This document shows positions 27,613 through 37,254 of a DNA stretch of 64,000 bases, one piece after another (within the stretch, counting starts at the first letter, position 1; the number at the start of each line of letters is the position of its first letter). The notes beneath the pieces were generated by a model. It did no database searches, was not told the origin of the DNA, and saw only the letters and a list, made by a program, of their open reading frames with translations. The DNA is taken from NCBI GenBank assembly GCA_964493635.1, contig CAZBOW010000003.1:77318-141317 (forward strand), given 5' to 3'. A program made the position numbers and the translations under genes. Source of the DNA: OLB6 sp964493635. GTDB taxonomy: Bacteria > Bacteroidota > Ignavibacteria > Kapaibacteriales > Kapaibacteriaceae.

Positions 27613-28233
27613 TTAGAGAGTGAGCTCGGCGCTACACCATTGCCGCTCTTGCTCGTCGTTGGTTGCAACACAGACTACGCCACCACGCCGGTAGTGCTCT
27701 ACCACGTGGTGGCGTACGAGTTCTCGGCCAGCCGCATCAAGCGTTACCGTCGGTTCGTCCAGGAGCAGTACGGTCGGTTGATGGTGAATCGCAAGCGCAA
27801 CAAGCACTCGCTGGCGCCATCCCGACGACAGTAGCCGAATGGGATCGTGCTGCCGGTCGGTAAGACCTACCGACTCCAGCGTCGATTGAAGCTGTTCGGC
27901 AGAACTGGCGGCTCCACGAAGTTTCGACTGCAGATACAGATGCTCGTACGGAGTGAACTCCTCGTACACCTGCAGGTACGGGGCTACAACGCCAACGTGG
28001 CGGTAGTGCTCCTCGGCAGGCACAACGATGTCCCGAATGGTGAGCGCTACCGCACCGGAATCGGGCTTCAGCATTCCGGCCGCGATGCGGATGAGCGTGG
28101 ACTTCCCAGAGCCATTAGGCCCTACGATTCCGACGACATCGCCACTGGTTGCCTCGAGCGAAACGGTGCGGAGAACGTGTCGGTCGTTGAAACTCTTGGA
28201 TACGTTGGTGATGGAAAGCGTCGTCATCGTCAC
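27613..28233 (-). CDS. ABC ATPase, CcmA-like, without a permease partner
   Basis: A 206-residue single-domain ATPase. Walker A GPNGSGKST, signature LSSGWRQRV and Walker B VLLLDEPTVTLD are present. The small size and the position of its motifs resemble CcmA (cytochrome c maturation haem exporter ATPase), but no ccmB, ccmC or other permease gene is near, so that name would be a guess. Its start overlaps the stop of the metalloprotease gene by 4 bp (ATGA), which ties the two together. Confidence 0.8.
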   Translation of the reverse strand: MTMTTLSITNVSKSFNDRHVLRTVSLEATSGDVVGIVGPNGSGKSTLIRIAAGMLKPDSGAVALTIRDIVVPAEEHYRHVGVVAPYLQVYEEFTPYEHLYLQSKLRGAASSAEQLQSTLESVGLTDRQHDPIRLLSSGWRQRVLVALAIHHQPTVLLLDEPTVTLDAAGRELVRHHVVEHYRRGGVVCVATNDEQERQWCSAELTL

Positions 28234-29867
28234 CGCCGTACGACAATCTTGTGAAGGGCGGTCTGGCCGTTCCAGTCGGTGCGCAACAGATACACGCCCG
28301 GAGCGAGTCCCTGCGGTAGCACCACTTCGGCTACGATCCGGTCACGGTCGTACTGAACCGTGCTGCGATATTCTTGGACCATGCCCATCGCGGAGGTCCG
28401 CACCTGAACAATAACCGGATCGCCCGGTAGCGCACCTGGCACGGGAACGAACACGGTTGGATCGGTCTGCAGAGCCACGGGGAGGGGGTAGGGTTGTGCC
28501 GGACGGACCGCTACAGCATTGTCGACCCACATGGCCACATCGGACGGCTCAACACGAATTCCCCAGGATGTACCAGCAATGGGCTGGAATCGCTCATCGG
28601 GAAAACGTTGCAGCAGCAGCTGATAGCCGCGGCGGGACGGCAACTCTGTGGTCTGGTAGGCCTCAAGGTTGGTCCAGCTTAGCAGGACGGACGTCGACAC
28701 GGGCTCGGCGGTGCCATCTGTTGATGGGATCGTGAACTGGAAGGCCCGTACTTCGAAGGGGCGAAGCTCACCCGATGAGAGGGTGGTAGGGGGCTGGGCA
28801 ATTTCGGAGCGATGCCATGTCAACGTCGGCAGGAGGTCTGGAGTAGGTGGCCCACCATACGCAGCCGTATCGCGGGCACGCTCTCCGGTGAAGAACAACA
28901 ATGGCAGAAGGCGTGTAAACGTGCTGTCGAGTCGTTGTCCGATGGCCGCAGTCGCCTGAACCATGGCTGTAAACGGGCGTTCTCCCTGCTGCATCGCCGA
29001 GAAGACTCCGGCATACACATCAACGTCGCTCGCGCCAAACACGCGCGGAAACCACCCCCAGACATACCCAGCAAACGCCGAAGCATCGCCGAAAGCATAG
29101 GCTGCCGGGTCGCGAAAGAACTTCGACGCATAGATCCGCCAGTCGTCATACGCTGGGTAGCAGACGAGCTCCATGTACGTTGCCATCTGCTCGTAGAGCA
29201 TGAATTGTACGTTGGCATTACCAACCTGCGCCAGCTGCACCACGTGGTGTAGTTCATGTGCACAGGTGATGCGCAGGCCGGCAATACCAGTGGTTGCGAA
29301 GATGGTATCTCCGTACACGTTCGTATCGCCCGCTGCAAAGTCGTTATCAACCTCCATCCACGTAGTGAACCGAGGCCACCGACCGGGCAAACTGCTCACG
29401 ACACTATCAGGGATCGTGATGCCGTAATACCCAGCTCCGGACGGTCCAGCCTTGGAAAGGTCACGGAGGTAGACGTCCACGGCCGGCGAGCCCCCTGCCA
29501 TACCGTCGGATGGTGGCTGTGGCGGCGCTTGGTACCGTTGCTGGATTTCCCAGGAGCGATCAAGGGCCAAGACGGCCTCCTGGACGTAGTCAGGAATGTT
29601 GTTTTGATCAGCGTCGGCTGGGGGAACGGCGTCGGGGCCCGTGGTAGCAAAGTGGACGCGAAACCATCCACGTGGAGAGTCGATAAACTGCGGTAGTGTG
29701 GGGCGCGGTCGATCAGCCTGAATGCCAGCACCGAGCTGATGCACGCGACTGGCCTCGCTTCCGGCAAGTGTGCCGCACCGGCTGGGATGCTTGTCGTCGG
29801 ATGCGTGAAGTACAACGATGGCCCAGAGGAGGAGGCAACCGCACTGAACGGCAAGACGGGCAACCAC
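28230..29867 (-). CDS. Exported HELHH metalloprotease (MXAN_6640-like) with sorting domain
   Basis: A 545-residue secreted putative zinc protease. The start is GTG 29867, giving a signal peptide. The N-terminal region WFRVHFATTGPDAVPPADADQNNIPDYVQEAVLALDRSW and the zinc motif ITCAHELHHVVQ (about residues 201-212) match what I know as the MXAN_6640 family. A downstream acidic residue in YEQMATYMELVCYPAYDDW may be the third ligand. The last ~85 residues form a Por-like sorting domain ending GVYLLRTDWNGQTALHKIVVRR. It is in an operon with a small exported protein upstream and an ABC ATPase downstream. Confidence 0.8.
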   Translation of the reverse strand: MVARLAVQCGCLLLWAIVVLHASDDKHPSRCGTLAGSEASRVHQLGAGIQADRPRPTLPQFIDSPRGWFRVHFATTGPDAVPPADADQNNIPDYVQEAVLALDRSWEIQQRYQAPPQPPSDGMAGGSPAVDVYLRDLSKAGPSGAGYYGITIPDSVVSSLPGRWPRFTTWMEVDNDFAAGDTNVYGDTIFATTGIAGLRITCAHELHHVVQLAQVGNANVQFMLYEQMATYMELVCYPAYDDWRIYASKFFRDPAAYAFGDASAFAGYVWGWFPRVFGASDVDVYAGVFSAMQQGERPFTAMVQATAAIGQRLDSTFTRLLPLLFFTGERARDTAAYGGPPTPDLLPTLTWHRSEIAQPPTTLSSGELRPFEVRAFQFTIPSTDGTAEPVSTSVLLSWTNLEAYQTTELPSRRGYQLLLQRFPDERFQPIAGTSWGIRVEPSDVAMWVDNAVAVRPAQPYPLPVALQTDPTVFVPVPGALPGDPVIVQVRTSAMGMVQEYRSTVQYDRDRIVAEVVLPQGLAPGVYLLRTDWNGQTALHKIVVRR

Positions 29868-29871
29868 GGAG

Positions 29872-30306
29872 TTAGCGGAACATTTCCTTGATCATACCCC
29901 ACGTTCGCTTTACCGTGCTGACGTTGTGCGAAACTCCAGCAGTGGTGGAGTAGGTGGAGGAGTTGTCGGACATCACGATGTTGAGGCGGTAGGTGAAATA
30001 CGTTCCCGCGAGCTGCCGATCGGTACCCTCATCCTTACCGAACGCTTCGGTGTCCTTGTAGGTATAGGTCTTGTTCGAGCCCTCAGCACGGATCGTTGTC
30101 ACGGCCCGGAAGACCTGATCCTCGCCAGCCCGTTCCACAACGTAGTGCCGCACGTTCGACTCGTCACCGGAGCGCCATTCAATCACCACCTCGGAGCCCG
30201 TAGAACGGGCGCGGAGGTAGTCGACCGTTGCCTCCACGGCCACGGCCGTTACGATGCCGGTAACAACGCCGATAAGGACAGCGGTGATGAGCAGTACACT
30301 TCTCAT
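29872..30306 (-). CDS. Small exported hypothetical protein with FN3-like fold
   Basis: 144 residues from ATG 30306, chosen because a signal peptide or anchor follows directly (SVLLITAVLIGVVTGIVTAVA). The mature part contains VDYLRARSTGSEVVIEWRSGDESNVRHYVVERAG and YFTYRLNIVMSDN, the usual look of a fibronectin type III domain. No family name. It is the first gene of a three-gene minus-strand set with the metalloprotease and ABC ATPase, 4 bp before the metalloprotease start. Confidence 0.65.
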   Translation of the reverse strand: MRSVLLITAVLIGVVTGIVTAVAVEATVDYLRARSTGSEVVIEWRSGDESNVRHYVVERAGEDQVFRAVTTIRAEGSNKTYTYKDTEAFGKDEGTDRQLAGTYFTYRLNIVMSDNSSTYSTTAGVSHNVSTVKRTWGMIKEMFR

Positions 30307-30329
30307 ATGCTGCAAAGATACAACGTGGG

Positions 30330-30548
30330 TTATTCTGAGGTGTCCTGAATTGTTAACGCACCGGAGGGGCAACGGCGAACCACCTCAATGACTCGCTCGG
30401 CGGTGGCGTTATCCGGTTGAATCCACGGGTTGACGAGCACGTTGAACACTTCCGGTAAACTGCGAAAACAGTTCGTTGAATGTTCACAAAGGGCGGGCCG
30501 CCATACGACCGTAACATCCTTACTGGAATAGGTCTTGATCTCTTCCAT
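30330..30548 (-). CDS. YjdI-like divergent 4Fe-4S mono-cluster protein
   Basis: A 72-residue protein from ATG 30548. Cysteines C21 and C27 (RPALCEHSTNCFRSLPEVFN) and C60 (VVRRCPSGAL) match the Fer4_19 (YjdI) domain, presumed to bind one Fe-S cluster. Eighteen codons further upstream remain open but lack conservation. It is divergent from the Cys-rich exported protein that follows. Confidence 0.85.
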   Translation of the reverse strand: MEEIKTYSSKDVTVVWRPALCEHSTNCFRSLPEVFNVLVNPWIQPDNATAERVIEVVRRCPSGALTIQDTSE

Positions 30549-30645
30549 CAGGAATCTCCACAGGTGATGGGGGAAATAACGGCGTTTCGGTGTTTTACGC
30601 AAGTAATGATGCCAAAAACTTGATATGCATCGTTATTGATGATGG

Positions 30646-30653
30646 TATCTTTG
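30646..30653 (+). promoter_or_regulatory. -7 promoter element, probably giving a leaderless transcript
   Basis: TATCTTTG fits TAnnTTTG exactly and ends 5 bases before the ATG at 30659. A TTG at 30620-30622 could serve as the -33 box (23-bp spacing). Transcription would begin at or next to the start codon. Confidence 0.6.
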
Positions 30654-30658
30654 TCAAG

Positions 30659-31042
30659 ATGTTACACCCACGTACCACTGTTCGGTCTGCCGTCACGATG
30701 CTGCTTGTGGCCGTGTTTGCACTGGCAACCACCGGCCTGCCAGTGCTGGTGTCCTACTGCTGCGATGTTCCCGTGGTTGTTACAGCACCAGCGGAGGACT
30801 CCTGCTGCGATACCGATGCCGACTGCTGTGAGACAGAAGTGGTTGTCAATAAGATCGACGACCAGTCCATAGCCCAAGAGCAGATTGGAGTGGTGGTACG
30901 TTCTGCCGACGTGATAGCCATCCTACCAGCCAACGCTGCGATAATAACCCACCGGTACACAGCACACCGGTTCCGCTCGTATCTCCTCGAGCACCCCCCG
31001 CACCCCCCTGATCAACCAACGTTGGCGGTCTTTCTGATATAG
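30659..31042 (+). CDS. Small Cys-rich exported protein, HYC_CC_PP-like
   Basis: 127 residues from ATG 30659. A signal peptide (SAVTMLLVAVFALATTGLPVLV) is followed by SYCCDVPVV, a CCDTDADCCETE cluster and a C-terminal HPPHPPDQP. This order (xYC, CC pairs, PP near the end) resembles the Bacteroidota HYC_CC_PP family, whose members sit next to a TonB receptor as this one does. Metal binding by the CC pairs is an inference. Confidence 0.7.
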   Translation: MLHPRTTVRSAVTMLLVAVFALATTGLPVLVSYCCDVPVVVTAPAEDSCCDTDADCCETEVVVNKIDDQSIAQEQIGVVVRSADVIAILPANAAIITHRYTAHRFRSYLLEHPPHPPDQPTLAVFLI

Positions 31043-31086
31043 CATCTCTGCAGTGTTCGATCTTTTTTTCAAACACACGGAGACGA

Positions 31087-31186
31087 NNNNNNNNNNNNNN
31101 NNNNNNNNNNNNNNNNNNNNNNNNNNNNNNNNNNNNNNNNNNNNNNNNNNNNNNNNNNNNNNNNNNNNNNNNNNNNNNNNNNNNNN
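31087..31186. other. Scaffold gap, 100 N, covers the start of the TonB receptor gene
   Basis: The flanks are not duplicated. The start codon and most of the signal peptide of the following receptor must lie in the missing sequence; the 44 bases before the gap (31043-31086) contain no clear start in the right frame. Confidence 0.9.
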
Positions 31187-33200
31187 GGCGTGGCTTCTGG
31201 CGACCACGGCAATTGTAAGTACTGCGCAGCCAGATCCACGACAAGATACCGTCAACGCTGAGCCAGACACGGTTCTCACACGGGAGGTTCGTGTGCAGGC
31301 CGATGCACCCACGATCAGCTCGGCACCACTACGCACGGAGGTGGTTACCCGGAAGGAGCTCACGCGAGCAGCGTGCTGCTCGCTAGCCGAGTCGTTCGAA
31401 CGCAGCCCATCGGTAGAGGTTTCCTTTACGGATGCCGTAAGCGGAGCGCGCGCAATTCGCATGCTAGGTCTTGGTGGTCAGTACACACAGCTGCTCACCG
31501 ATGCCGTTCCGCTGATGCTGTCGCTAGAGATTCCCTTCGGACTGGATCACATTCCGGGCCCCTTCATGGATAACATCAGCATTGCCAAGGGTGCCGCCAC
31601 GGTTACCAATGGCTACGAGGGAATGACCGGACAGATCAACATCTGCATGCTGGATCCTCTGGTCACCGAGGAGCCCTTCTATCTGAATGCCTACGGTAAC
31701 ACGTTTGGGAGAGCCGAGTTGAATCTGTACGGTGCCCAGCACCTATCGGATGCACTCTCGACCATCACGATGCTGCATGGCAGGATCCTGGATCGCGAGA
31801 TCGACGGTAACGGCGACGGATTTCTCGACACGCCTCGGTTTCGCCAACTCAATGCCGTGAATAAGTGGCACTACAACGATGATGAAACCGAGTGGCAATT
31901 CTTCGTGCACGGTATTGTTGATGGATACGAGTCGGGCAATACCAGTACAGCTGCTGTTCGCGATCAACGTTATCGTACGACAACTGATATCGAGCGTCTG
32001 GAATCCTATGCGAAGTACGGCGTGCTGGACGTTCTCGAAGACCTTGATCAAAGCTCGGTGGCTGTGATTGTCTCCGGTGCCATGCATAACATGGCCTCGC
32101 AGTTTGGCCAGCGCAGTGTTGATGCACGTGAGCGTACGCTCCAAGGTAAGGCTGTCTTTGCCGCAACGCTCTGGGAGGGGTTTCAATTGAATACCGGTGT
32201 CAGCTATCGCTGGGATCAGGTGCGTGAAACACTCCGCACGGACACCGTTGATCGATCAACATCCATGACAACACTCGCTCGAACGGAGTCCGTGCCCGGG
32301 ATGTATGCCGAAGCCACCTGGGCACCCGTACAGCCCCTTACCATCGTCGCCGGACTTCGCTCGGATTGGCATAACCAATTTGGGGCGCGCCTTACACCGC
32401 GCATGCACGTCAAGTGGCAGGTGGGATCGCTGACGTCTGTGCGGGCGTCGGCTGGCAGTGGCTGGAGAGTACCAAGCGCCATCACCGAAAACCTGTCGTC
32501 GTTCATCAACAGCCGCACCCTGCATCTTGATCCGCTCTTCCGTCCGGAACAGGCCGTGAACTACGGAGCATCCGTTACCACGTCGTTCTCCGTTGCCGAT
32601 CGCCCGGTTGTGGTCGATGCGGAAGTGTACCATACGGAGTTCAGTAATCGCGTAGTGGTGGACTTTGATCGCTCTGTGCGTCACCTCTGGGTTACCAATC
32701 TTGACGGTCGCAGCTATTCAACGTCGATCATGATGCAGGTTCAGGCTTCGCCAATACCACGGATGGACATTGGCATCGCCTACCGCTGGCTTGATGTTCA
32801 GGCCCCATACAGTGGCAAGCTCCAACTGGCACCCATGCTCTCGAGAGATCGTGTGCTTCTAACCTTCGCATGGGAGACGCAAGGGGCTGAGTGGCAGGTT
32901 GATGGGACGGTTTCCTACAACGGTGGCGGTCGGTTGCCCACCACGCTTGGCAATCCCATGGAGTACTCCATGATGGAGACGTTCCCAGGCTACTGGCGGG
33001 CAACGGCACAGATCACACGGCGGTTCCCGGGCTTCGACGTCTACCTCGGAGGCGAAAACCTAAATGGGTTCGTGCAGCAGGATCCCGTCATTGCCGCCGA
33101 GGACCCCTTCAGCCGATACTTCGACGCCTCCATGGCATGGGGTCCGACCAGTCCGAGGATGGTGTACCTTGGCGTGCGTTGGAGGGCAGATGCCTTCTAG
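31187..33200 (+). CDS. TonB-dependent outer-membrane receptor (5' end in gap)
   Basis: A 670-residue piece beginning within the signal peptide (AWLLATTAIVSTAQP). A short linker is followed by the plug domain: LTRAACCSLAESFERSPSVEVSFTDAVSGARAIRMLGL, then HIPGPFMDNISIAKGAATVTNGYEGMTGQINI, then the beta-barrel ending VYLGVRWRADAF with a terminal Phe. The CC-S-L-A-E-S-F plug motif is the form found in Bacteroidota receptors paired with HYC_CC_PP proteins and metal-handling genes. So a metal or metallophore substrate is likely but not proven. The CarboxypepD-like N-terminal domain of many Bacteroidota receptors is absent or lost in the gap. Confidence 0.88.
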
Positions 33201-33218
33201 CGGGCCGTTCGTGTGCCA

Positions 33219-36200
33219 TTAGTGAACCAAGGGATGGGTCAGCACGGGCAGCGTTGGTAGGTCGCCATCGGGCTGCCGTACCTCGGCGTCATCCACCAGG
33301 AGATCGGGCGCGATCACCGTGCTGATCACATACTGCGATCCCCCGGTGATGAAGGCCGGTACCACGGCAGGAGCCAGGTAATTATGCACATGTTCGGCCG
33401 AACCGACCTTAACGATATCCTTGAACGTGTAGGTTGATAGTCCGGCGAGTTCAGCTCCGCGGATTGGCTCCTCGTGACCATCCGGATACAGCCGCACGGC
33501 ATCTAAAATGAGTACCGATCCCGGCTGCAGGCGAATCGTGGCACTTCCAGCAAGCAATGGATACACTCCGGTGGCCAGCAGGTTGCGATCCAGAATGCGT
33601 CGAATCACCACGCCGTAGGGCAGCTCGCGCTGAGCTACCAGTTCTAACAGCTGAGCTCGCAGCTCGGTGGTTGAGGCTTGATGGGCAGTGTCGGTTGCTG
33701 AACACTGAAGGACGCTCACCATGGCCGCGCCACCACGCTGGTGACCGTTCGACTGCTTGATACGGCGGGTAGGCACGCGGCTGGACAGCAAGGTTCGGAG
33801 GTAGCCATTCTCAACCAGGGCTACGTCCTGCGACGGAATTCCTTCATCGTCGAGAATTGTGGTTCCAGCCACCGGGCTGTTGTTCCACGTGGTAAGCGAT
33901 GGTCGCGCCTGCACCGAGAGAAACTCTGGCAGTACCCGGGCACCAATTTTATTCTGAAAGGCCATGGAGCGCTCGTCGGTGGAAAAGCCCCCTTCCGACA
34001 ACGGTTTGCGTTGTGCAACCAGCATCGGAGCAAACTCCTGTGCGATGAATTGCGCCGCTGCCTGACCCTCCAGAAGAACGGGCCCGGAGTATGGCTCGAT
34101 CTTGTCGGCGTGTTGCTGTGCAATCACGGTAGCGCAGAGGTCGACCACCAGCGTTCGGAGGCTATCCGTCGGTGGCAGGTCGGTGGGACGTGCACCATAG
34201 GCCGCCCATGCATCGGAGATGGGTTGACCATCGGCCGCCTGCGTGGCAGCAATGATTTCAAGTCCGCTGAACGACTCAGACTTCACCATCACACGCCCCT
34301 CGGAATTGACGTAGATCGTGCGCTCCGGCACGAATTCCATCGCAACGCGCGAGGCATGAATCTCCGGGTGATTACGGAACTCGGCGCTGACCGCCGTGGT
34401 AATCTCTCGAGCCATCTGCAGCAGACGATCGGACGATACCGAGCTCTGACCGCTACCGGTTGTGTCTGTCAGAATCTCTGGCGGTAGCATGGTGAAGTCC
34501 CATGTGGTATCGGCACGGGTGCGATTCTTTACGCTGGCAGTCTTCTTTGCATAGATCTCCACGGCCTGTTTGTAGCAAGCGTCGGTAGCCAGCCAAAGTT
34601 CACGACGTAACTCGCTGTACGAAAGATCGCGGGGAATCAATCGGTTTCGGAACGATTCTTCGTCGTCGCTCGATCCAAAGAAGCCCAGTGACACATCAAA
34701 AAAGTTCGTGTTGTCGAAGGAAGGATCGCCCACCCGCACGCGCACCGTAAGCGTCGTCATCGATGTGGTATCGGTATCCTCAACCGATCCGAGGGTGGCA
34801 TGCACGCCAATGCGGTCGCGTTCGTTCAGGATGTACTCTACGTAGTACGGAGCCGGTAGGTCGTCGATCCGTAGGTCGCTGATGGATCGTGCAATCTCAT
34901 CCTGCATGGCACGAATCATCATATCGGTGGTTGAAGATGCTCCGTTCGGCGTTGATCCTGCCACACTGGTCGGGTCGGGGAGGATCGGTGGCTTGGCTTG
35001 GGACTTCTGTTTTTTCTGTACCTCGATCTGCGACACCAGCAGCGATGGCGAGGACGCACTCACCGGCACACCGCCGGACTCGGCACCGCACACACCGTTG
35101 AAGATCCCAACATCGTTTCCTGCCATCGTGATGTTGGTGAAGGTGGTAAGGGGCGTGCCAATCAGATCAACGCCGCGAACCAGCTCATCCGGACGCCCGT
35201 CAGCAAAGACCTTGTAGACGATCAGTGGCTGAACGTTGAATGCATTCGGAACCGTCCGACCGGTAAACGTGAAGCCCCCTTGAATGTCCTCGAAGTACAG
35301 GCCAAACTCTTTCCCTTGACGCTGACACTCCTGGCGGAGTGCCGAACGAAGATCGGCCACCGGCACCGATTCACGGGCGACCACCAGGAGATTGGACTGC
35401 CGCGACACCGCCTTGTTTCCTGCCTGCCGGCGTCCGTGTCCGTTGCTGGACGGAAAATTCTCGATCGGAGAGCGCGACATCAAAAAGTTCTTGAAGATGC
35501 CCTGATCGACGGCCTGCACGCGTTGCGCTGGCATGCCTTCGTCGTCGTACTGATATGATCCTACCACATCGATTCCGTTCAGGGAACGCATGGTAGGGTC
35601 GAAGACTACATCGATGAACGGCGGAAGGATGCGCTGACCGATGAAGTTCTTGAAGGTCTGACTGGAGTTGGCGTCCTTCTGGCGATGACCCTCGACACGA
35701 TGGCCAAAAATCTCGTGAAAGAACACGCCAGCCGACCGGCCAGACAGAATCGCCGGACCGGAATACGTTTCCATCAGTGGTGCGGTGCGCAGCTGACGGC
35801 ATACCGTCAGTAGGCGCATGGCATCGGCGCGGAGCTGCTCCATCGATGGCAGACGATCGGCCGTGTAGGCCGAGTAGCTCTCGTAGACTGGCAGACTCAT
35901 GCCGTCATCGGCCTTGGTTTTCACGTAGATGAACAGCTTGATGATTGGCTCGTACAATCGAACCGTCGTACCCTCGCTAGTAACGATGGTCTTGGTCACC
36001 ACATCGGATTGGAAGGATACGCGACCGGTATAGATCTCCGGATACCCACGAAAGATCGAGGAGAGCTCCACGACCCGCTGGCGCCAAAGCAGCGTATCAA
36101 ACTGCGCCGGCACCGGCGGCTGGATGAAGGTCGAGGGCATCTCGCGTGACAGATCGGCCGATGAGTCCTCTTCACGGACCTTCACCTTGAGATTGGTGAT

Positions 36201-36641
36201 GACCTTCTCGTACCGCTCCGCCGCTGACCGGTACGCCTGATCGGTAGCACGCCACACGGCAGCGCGCAGGGCGTCGACGTCGTTGCCCAGAGGCAGTTGT
36301 ACACCACGCGTTCCGCGACCAAGCTCAAAGGCAACTCCGCGGATCGAGCGGGTGTTATCAAGCGCATAGTCGCCCACGCGCAAGTCCACATCCAACACGC
36401 GCTGCACAGTAGTGGTGTTGCTCAGGATGTTGCCAAAGGTGGCAAGGATGAGGGTCGACGACGTCTCGGTGACCCCATAACTAATCATGTAGGGGGCTGG
36501 GGTTTGCTGGGCAAGCCCCTTCATGGATCGTGTTACCTCGGAGCGCAGGGCCGTCAGGACGGCATCGGATGGGGTACTCTGAGCGTGAAGCGTGCTTGCC
36601 AGTACGCCCAAAAGGGCACAGAAGATCGTGCGTGTAGCCAA
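33219..36641 (-). CDS. Exported tandem TldD-like protein, second copy lacking the metal site
   Basis: 1,140 residues from TTG 36641. I prefer this TTG, one base after the gpmA stop, because it starts a clean signal peptide (ATRTIFCALLGVLASTLHAQ); earlier in-frame ATGs at 36728 and 36692 lie inside gpmA. The first half is a TldD-type metallopeptidase with HExxxH (FFHEIFGHRVEGHR, H309, E310, H314) and later DDEGMPAQ. The second half repeats the same layout (DDEGIPSQ, SNGHQRGG). At the aligned site it reads FIAQEFAPMLVAQR: both His and the Glu are gone. TldD works with its partner TldE/PmbA, which also lacks the motif, so this looks like a single-chain active/inactive pair, but exported. Confidence 0.85.
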   Translation of the reverse strand: MATRTIFCALLGVLASTLHAQSTPSDAVLTALRSEVTRSMKGLAQQTPAPYMISYGVTETSSTLILATFGNILSNTTTVQRVLDVDLRVGDYALDNTRSIRGVAFELGRGTRGVQLPLGNDVDALRAAVWRATDQAYRSAAERYEKVITNLKVKVREEDSSADLSREMPSTFIQPPVPAQFDTLLWRQRVVELSSIFRGYPEIYTGRVSFQSDVVTKTIVTSEGTTVRLYEPIIKLFIYVKTKADDGMSLPVYESYSAYTADRLPSMEQLRADAMRLLTVCRQLRTAPLMETYSGPAILSGRSAGVFFHEIFGHRVEGHRQKDANSSQTFKNFIGQRILPPFIDVVFDPTMRSLNGIDVVGSYQYDDEGMPAQRVQAVDQGIFKNFLMSRSPIENFPSSNGHGRRQAGNKAVSRQSNLLVVARESVPVADLRSALRQECQRQGKEFGLYFEDIQGGFTFTGRTVPNAFNVQPLIVYKVFADGRPDELVRGVDLIGTPLTTFTNITMAGNDVGIFNGVCGAESGGVPVSASSPSLLVSQIEVQKKQKSQAKPPILPDPTSVAGSTPNGASSTTDMMIRAMQDEIARSISDLRIDDLPAPYYVEYILNERDRIGVHATLGSVEDTDTTSMTTLTVRVRVGDPSFDNTNFFDVSLGFFGSSDDEESFRNRLIPRDLSYSELRRELWLATDACYKQAVEIYAKKTASVKNRTRADTTWDFTMLPPEILTDTTGSGQSSVSSDRLLQMAREITTAVSAEFRNHPEIHASRVAMEFVPERTIYVNSEGRVMVKSESFSGLEIIAATQAADGQPISDAWAAYGARPTDLPPTDSLRTLVVDLCATVIAQQHADKIEPYSGPVLLEGQAAAQFIAQEFAPMLVAQRKPLSEGGFSTDERSMAFQNKIGARVLPEFLSVQARPSLTTWNNSPVAGTTILDDEGIPSQDVALVENGYLRTLLSSRVPTRRIKQSNGHQRGGAAMVSVLQCSATDTAHQASTTELRAQLLELVAQRELPYGVVIRRILDRNLLATGVYPLLAGSATIRLQPGSVLILDAVRLYPDGHEEPIRGAELAGLSTYTFKDIVKVGSAEHVHNYLAPAVVPAFITGGSQYVISTVIAPDLLVDDAEVRQPDGDLPTLPVLTHPLVH

Positions 36642-36642
36642 C

Positions 36643-37251
36643 TTAGCCAAGGGTGGAAGTACGAACAATGTGGAGGTCCTGATCAAGTTCATAAACAATG
36701 GGAATGCCCGTAGCCACCTCTGTAGCAAGAATCTGCTCTGGAGTGAGGTGTTGAATCAGCATGATCAGCGAGCGCAGTGAGTTACCATGAGCCACCACGA
36801 GCACGTTTACGCCGGCTCGCAGTAGGGGGGCAATCTGCTCCTGGTAGTACGGCTCAACGCGATCCCGCGTATCCTTGAGGGATTCACCGTTTGGTGGGGC
36901 AATGTCGTAGGAACGCCTCCAGAGCCGCACCTGTTCGTCTCCGTGCACCGCTGCTGTTTCGGCCTTGTTCAATCCCTGCAGATCACCATAATGGCGCTCA
37001 TTGAGGGCCTGGCTGCGATGTGTTGGAAGGTCGGCTTTACCGGCCGCCTCCAAGGCGAGATCGGCCGTACGAATCGACCGTCGTAGCACCGAGGTGAAAA
37101 CGACGTCCACGGGAACATCACGGAGTTTCTCACCGGCATGCCGGGCTTCCTCTTCCCCAAGGGGAGAAAGGTCCACATCCACCCAGCCGGTGAAGCGATT
37201 CTCAAGATTCCACTGGGACTGTCCGTGACGAAGGAGGGTAAGTGTTGCCAT
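36643..37251 (-). CDS. gpmA: 2,3-bisphosphoglycerate-dependent phosphoglycerate mutase
   Basis: This interconverts 3- and 2-phosphoglycerate in glycolysis and gluconeogenesis. Motifs: LLRHGQSQWNLENRFTGWVDVDLS (catalytic phospho-His), LNERHYGDLQGLNKAE (catalytic Glu region) and LVVAHGNSLRSLIM (second His). At 202 residues it is shorter than the ~250-residue E. coli enzyme, mainly through a reduced C-terminal half; such short forms are known. It sits 3 bp after mce in a minus-strand run starting with panD. Confidence 0.93.
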   Translation of the reverse strand: MATLTLLRHGQSQWNLENRFTGWVDVDLSPLGEEEARHAGEKLRDVPVDVVFTSVLRRSIRTADLALEAAGKADLPTHRSQALNERHYGDLQGLNKAETAAVHGDEQVRLWRRSYDIAPPNGESLKDTRDRVEPYYQEQIAPLLRAGVNVLVVAHGNSLRSLIMLIQHLTPEQILATEVATGIPIVYELDQDLHIVRTSTLG

Positions 37252-37254
37252 TGT

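Noticed and set aside
27613..28233. Calling the small ABC ATPase ccmA
   Set aside because: Resemblance is general; no ccmB, ccmC or other cytochrome c maturation gene is near, so no gene symbol was given.
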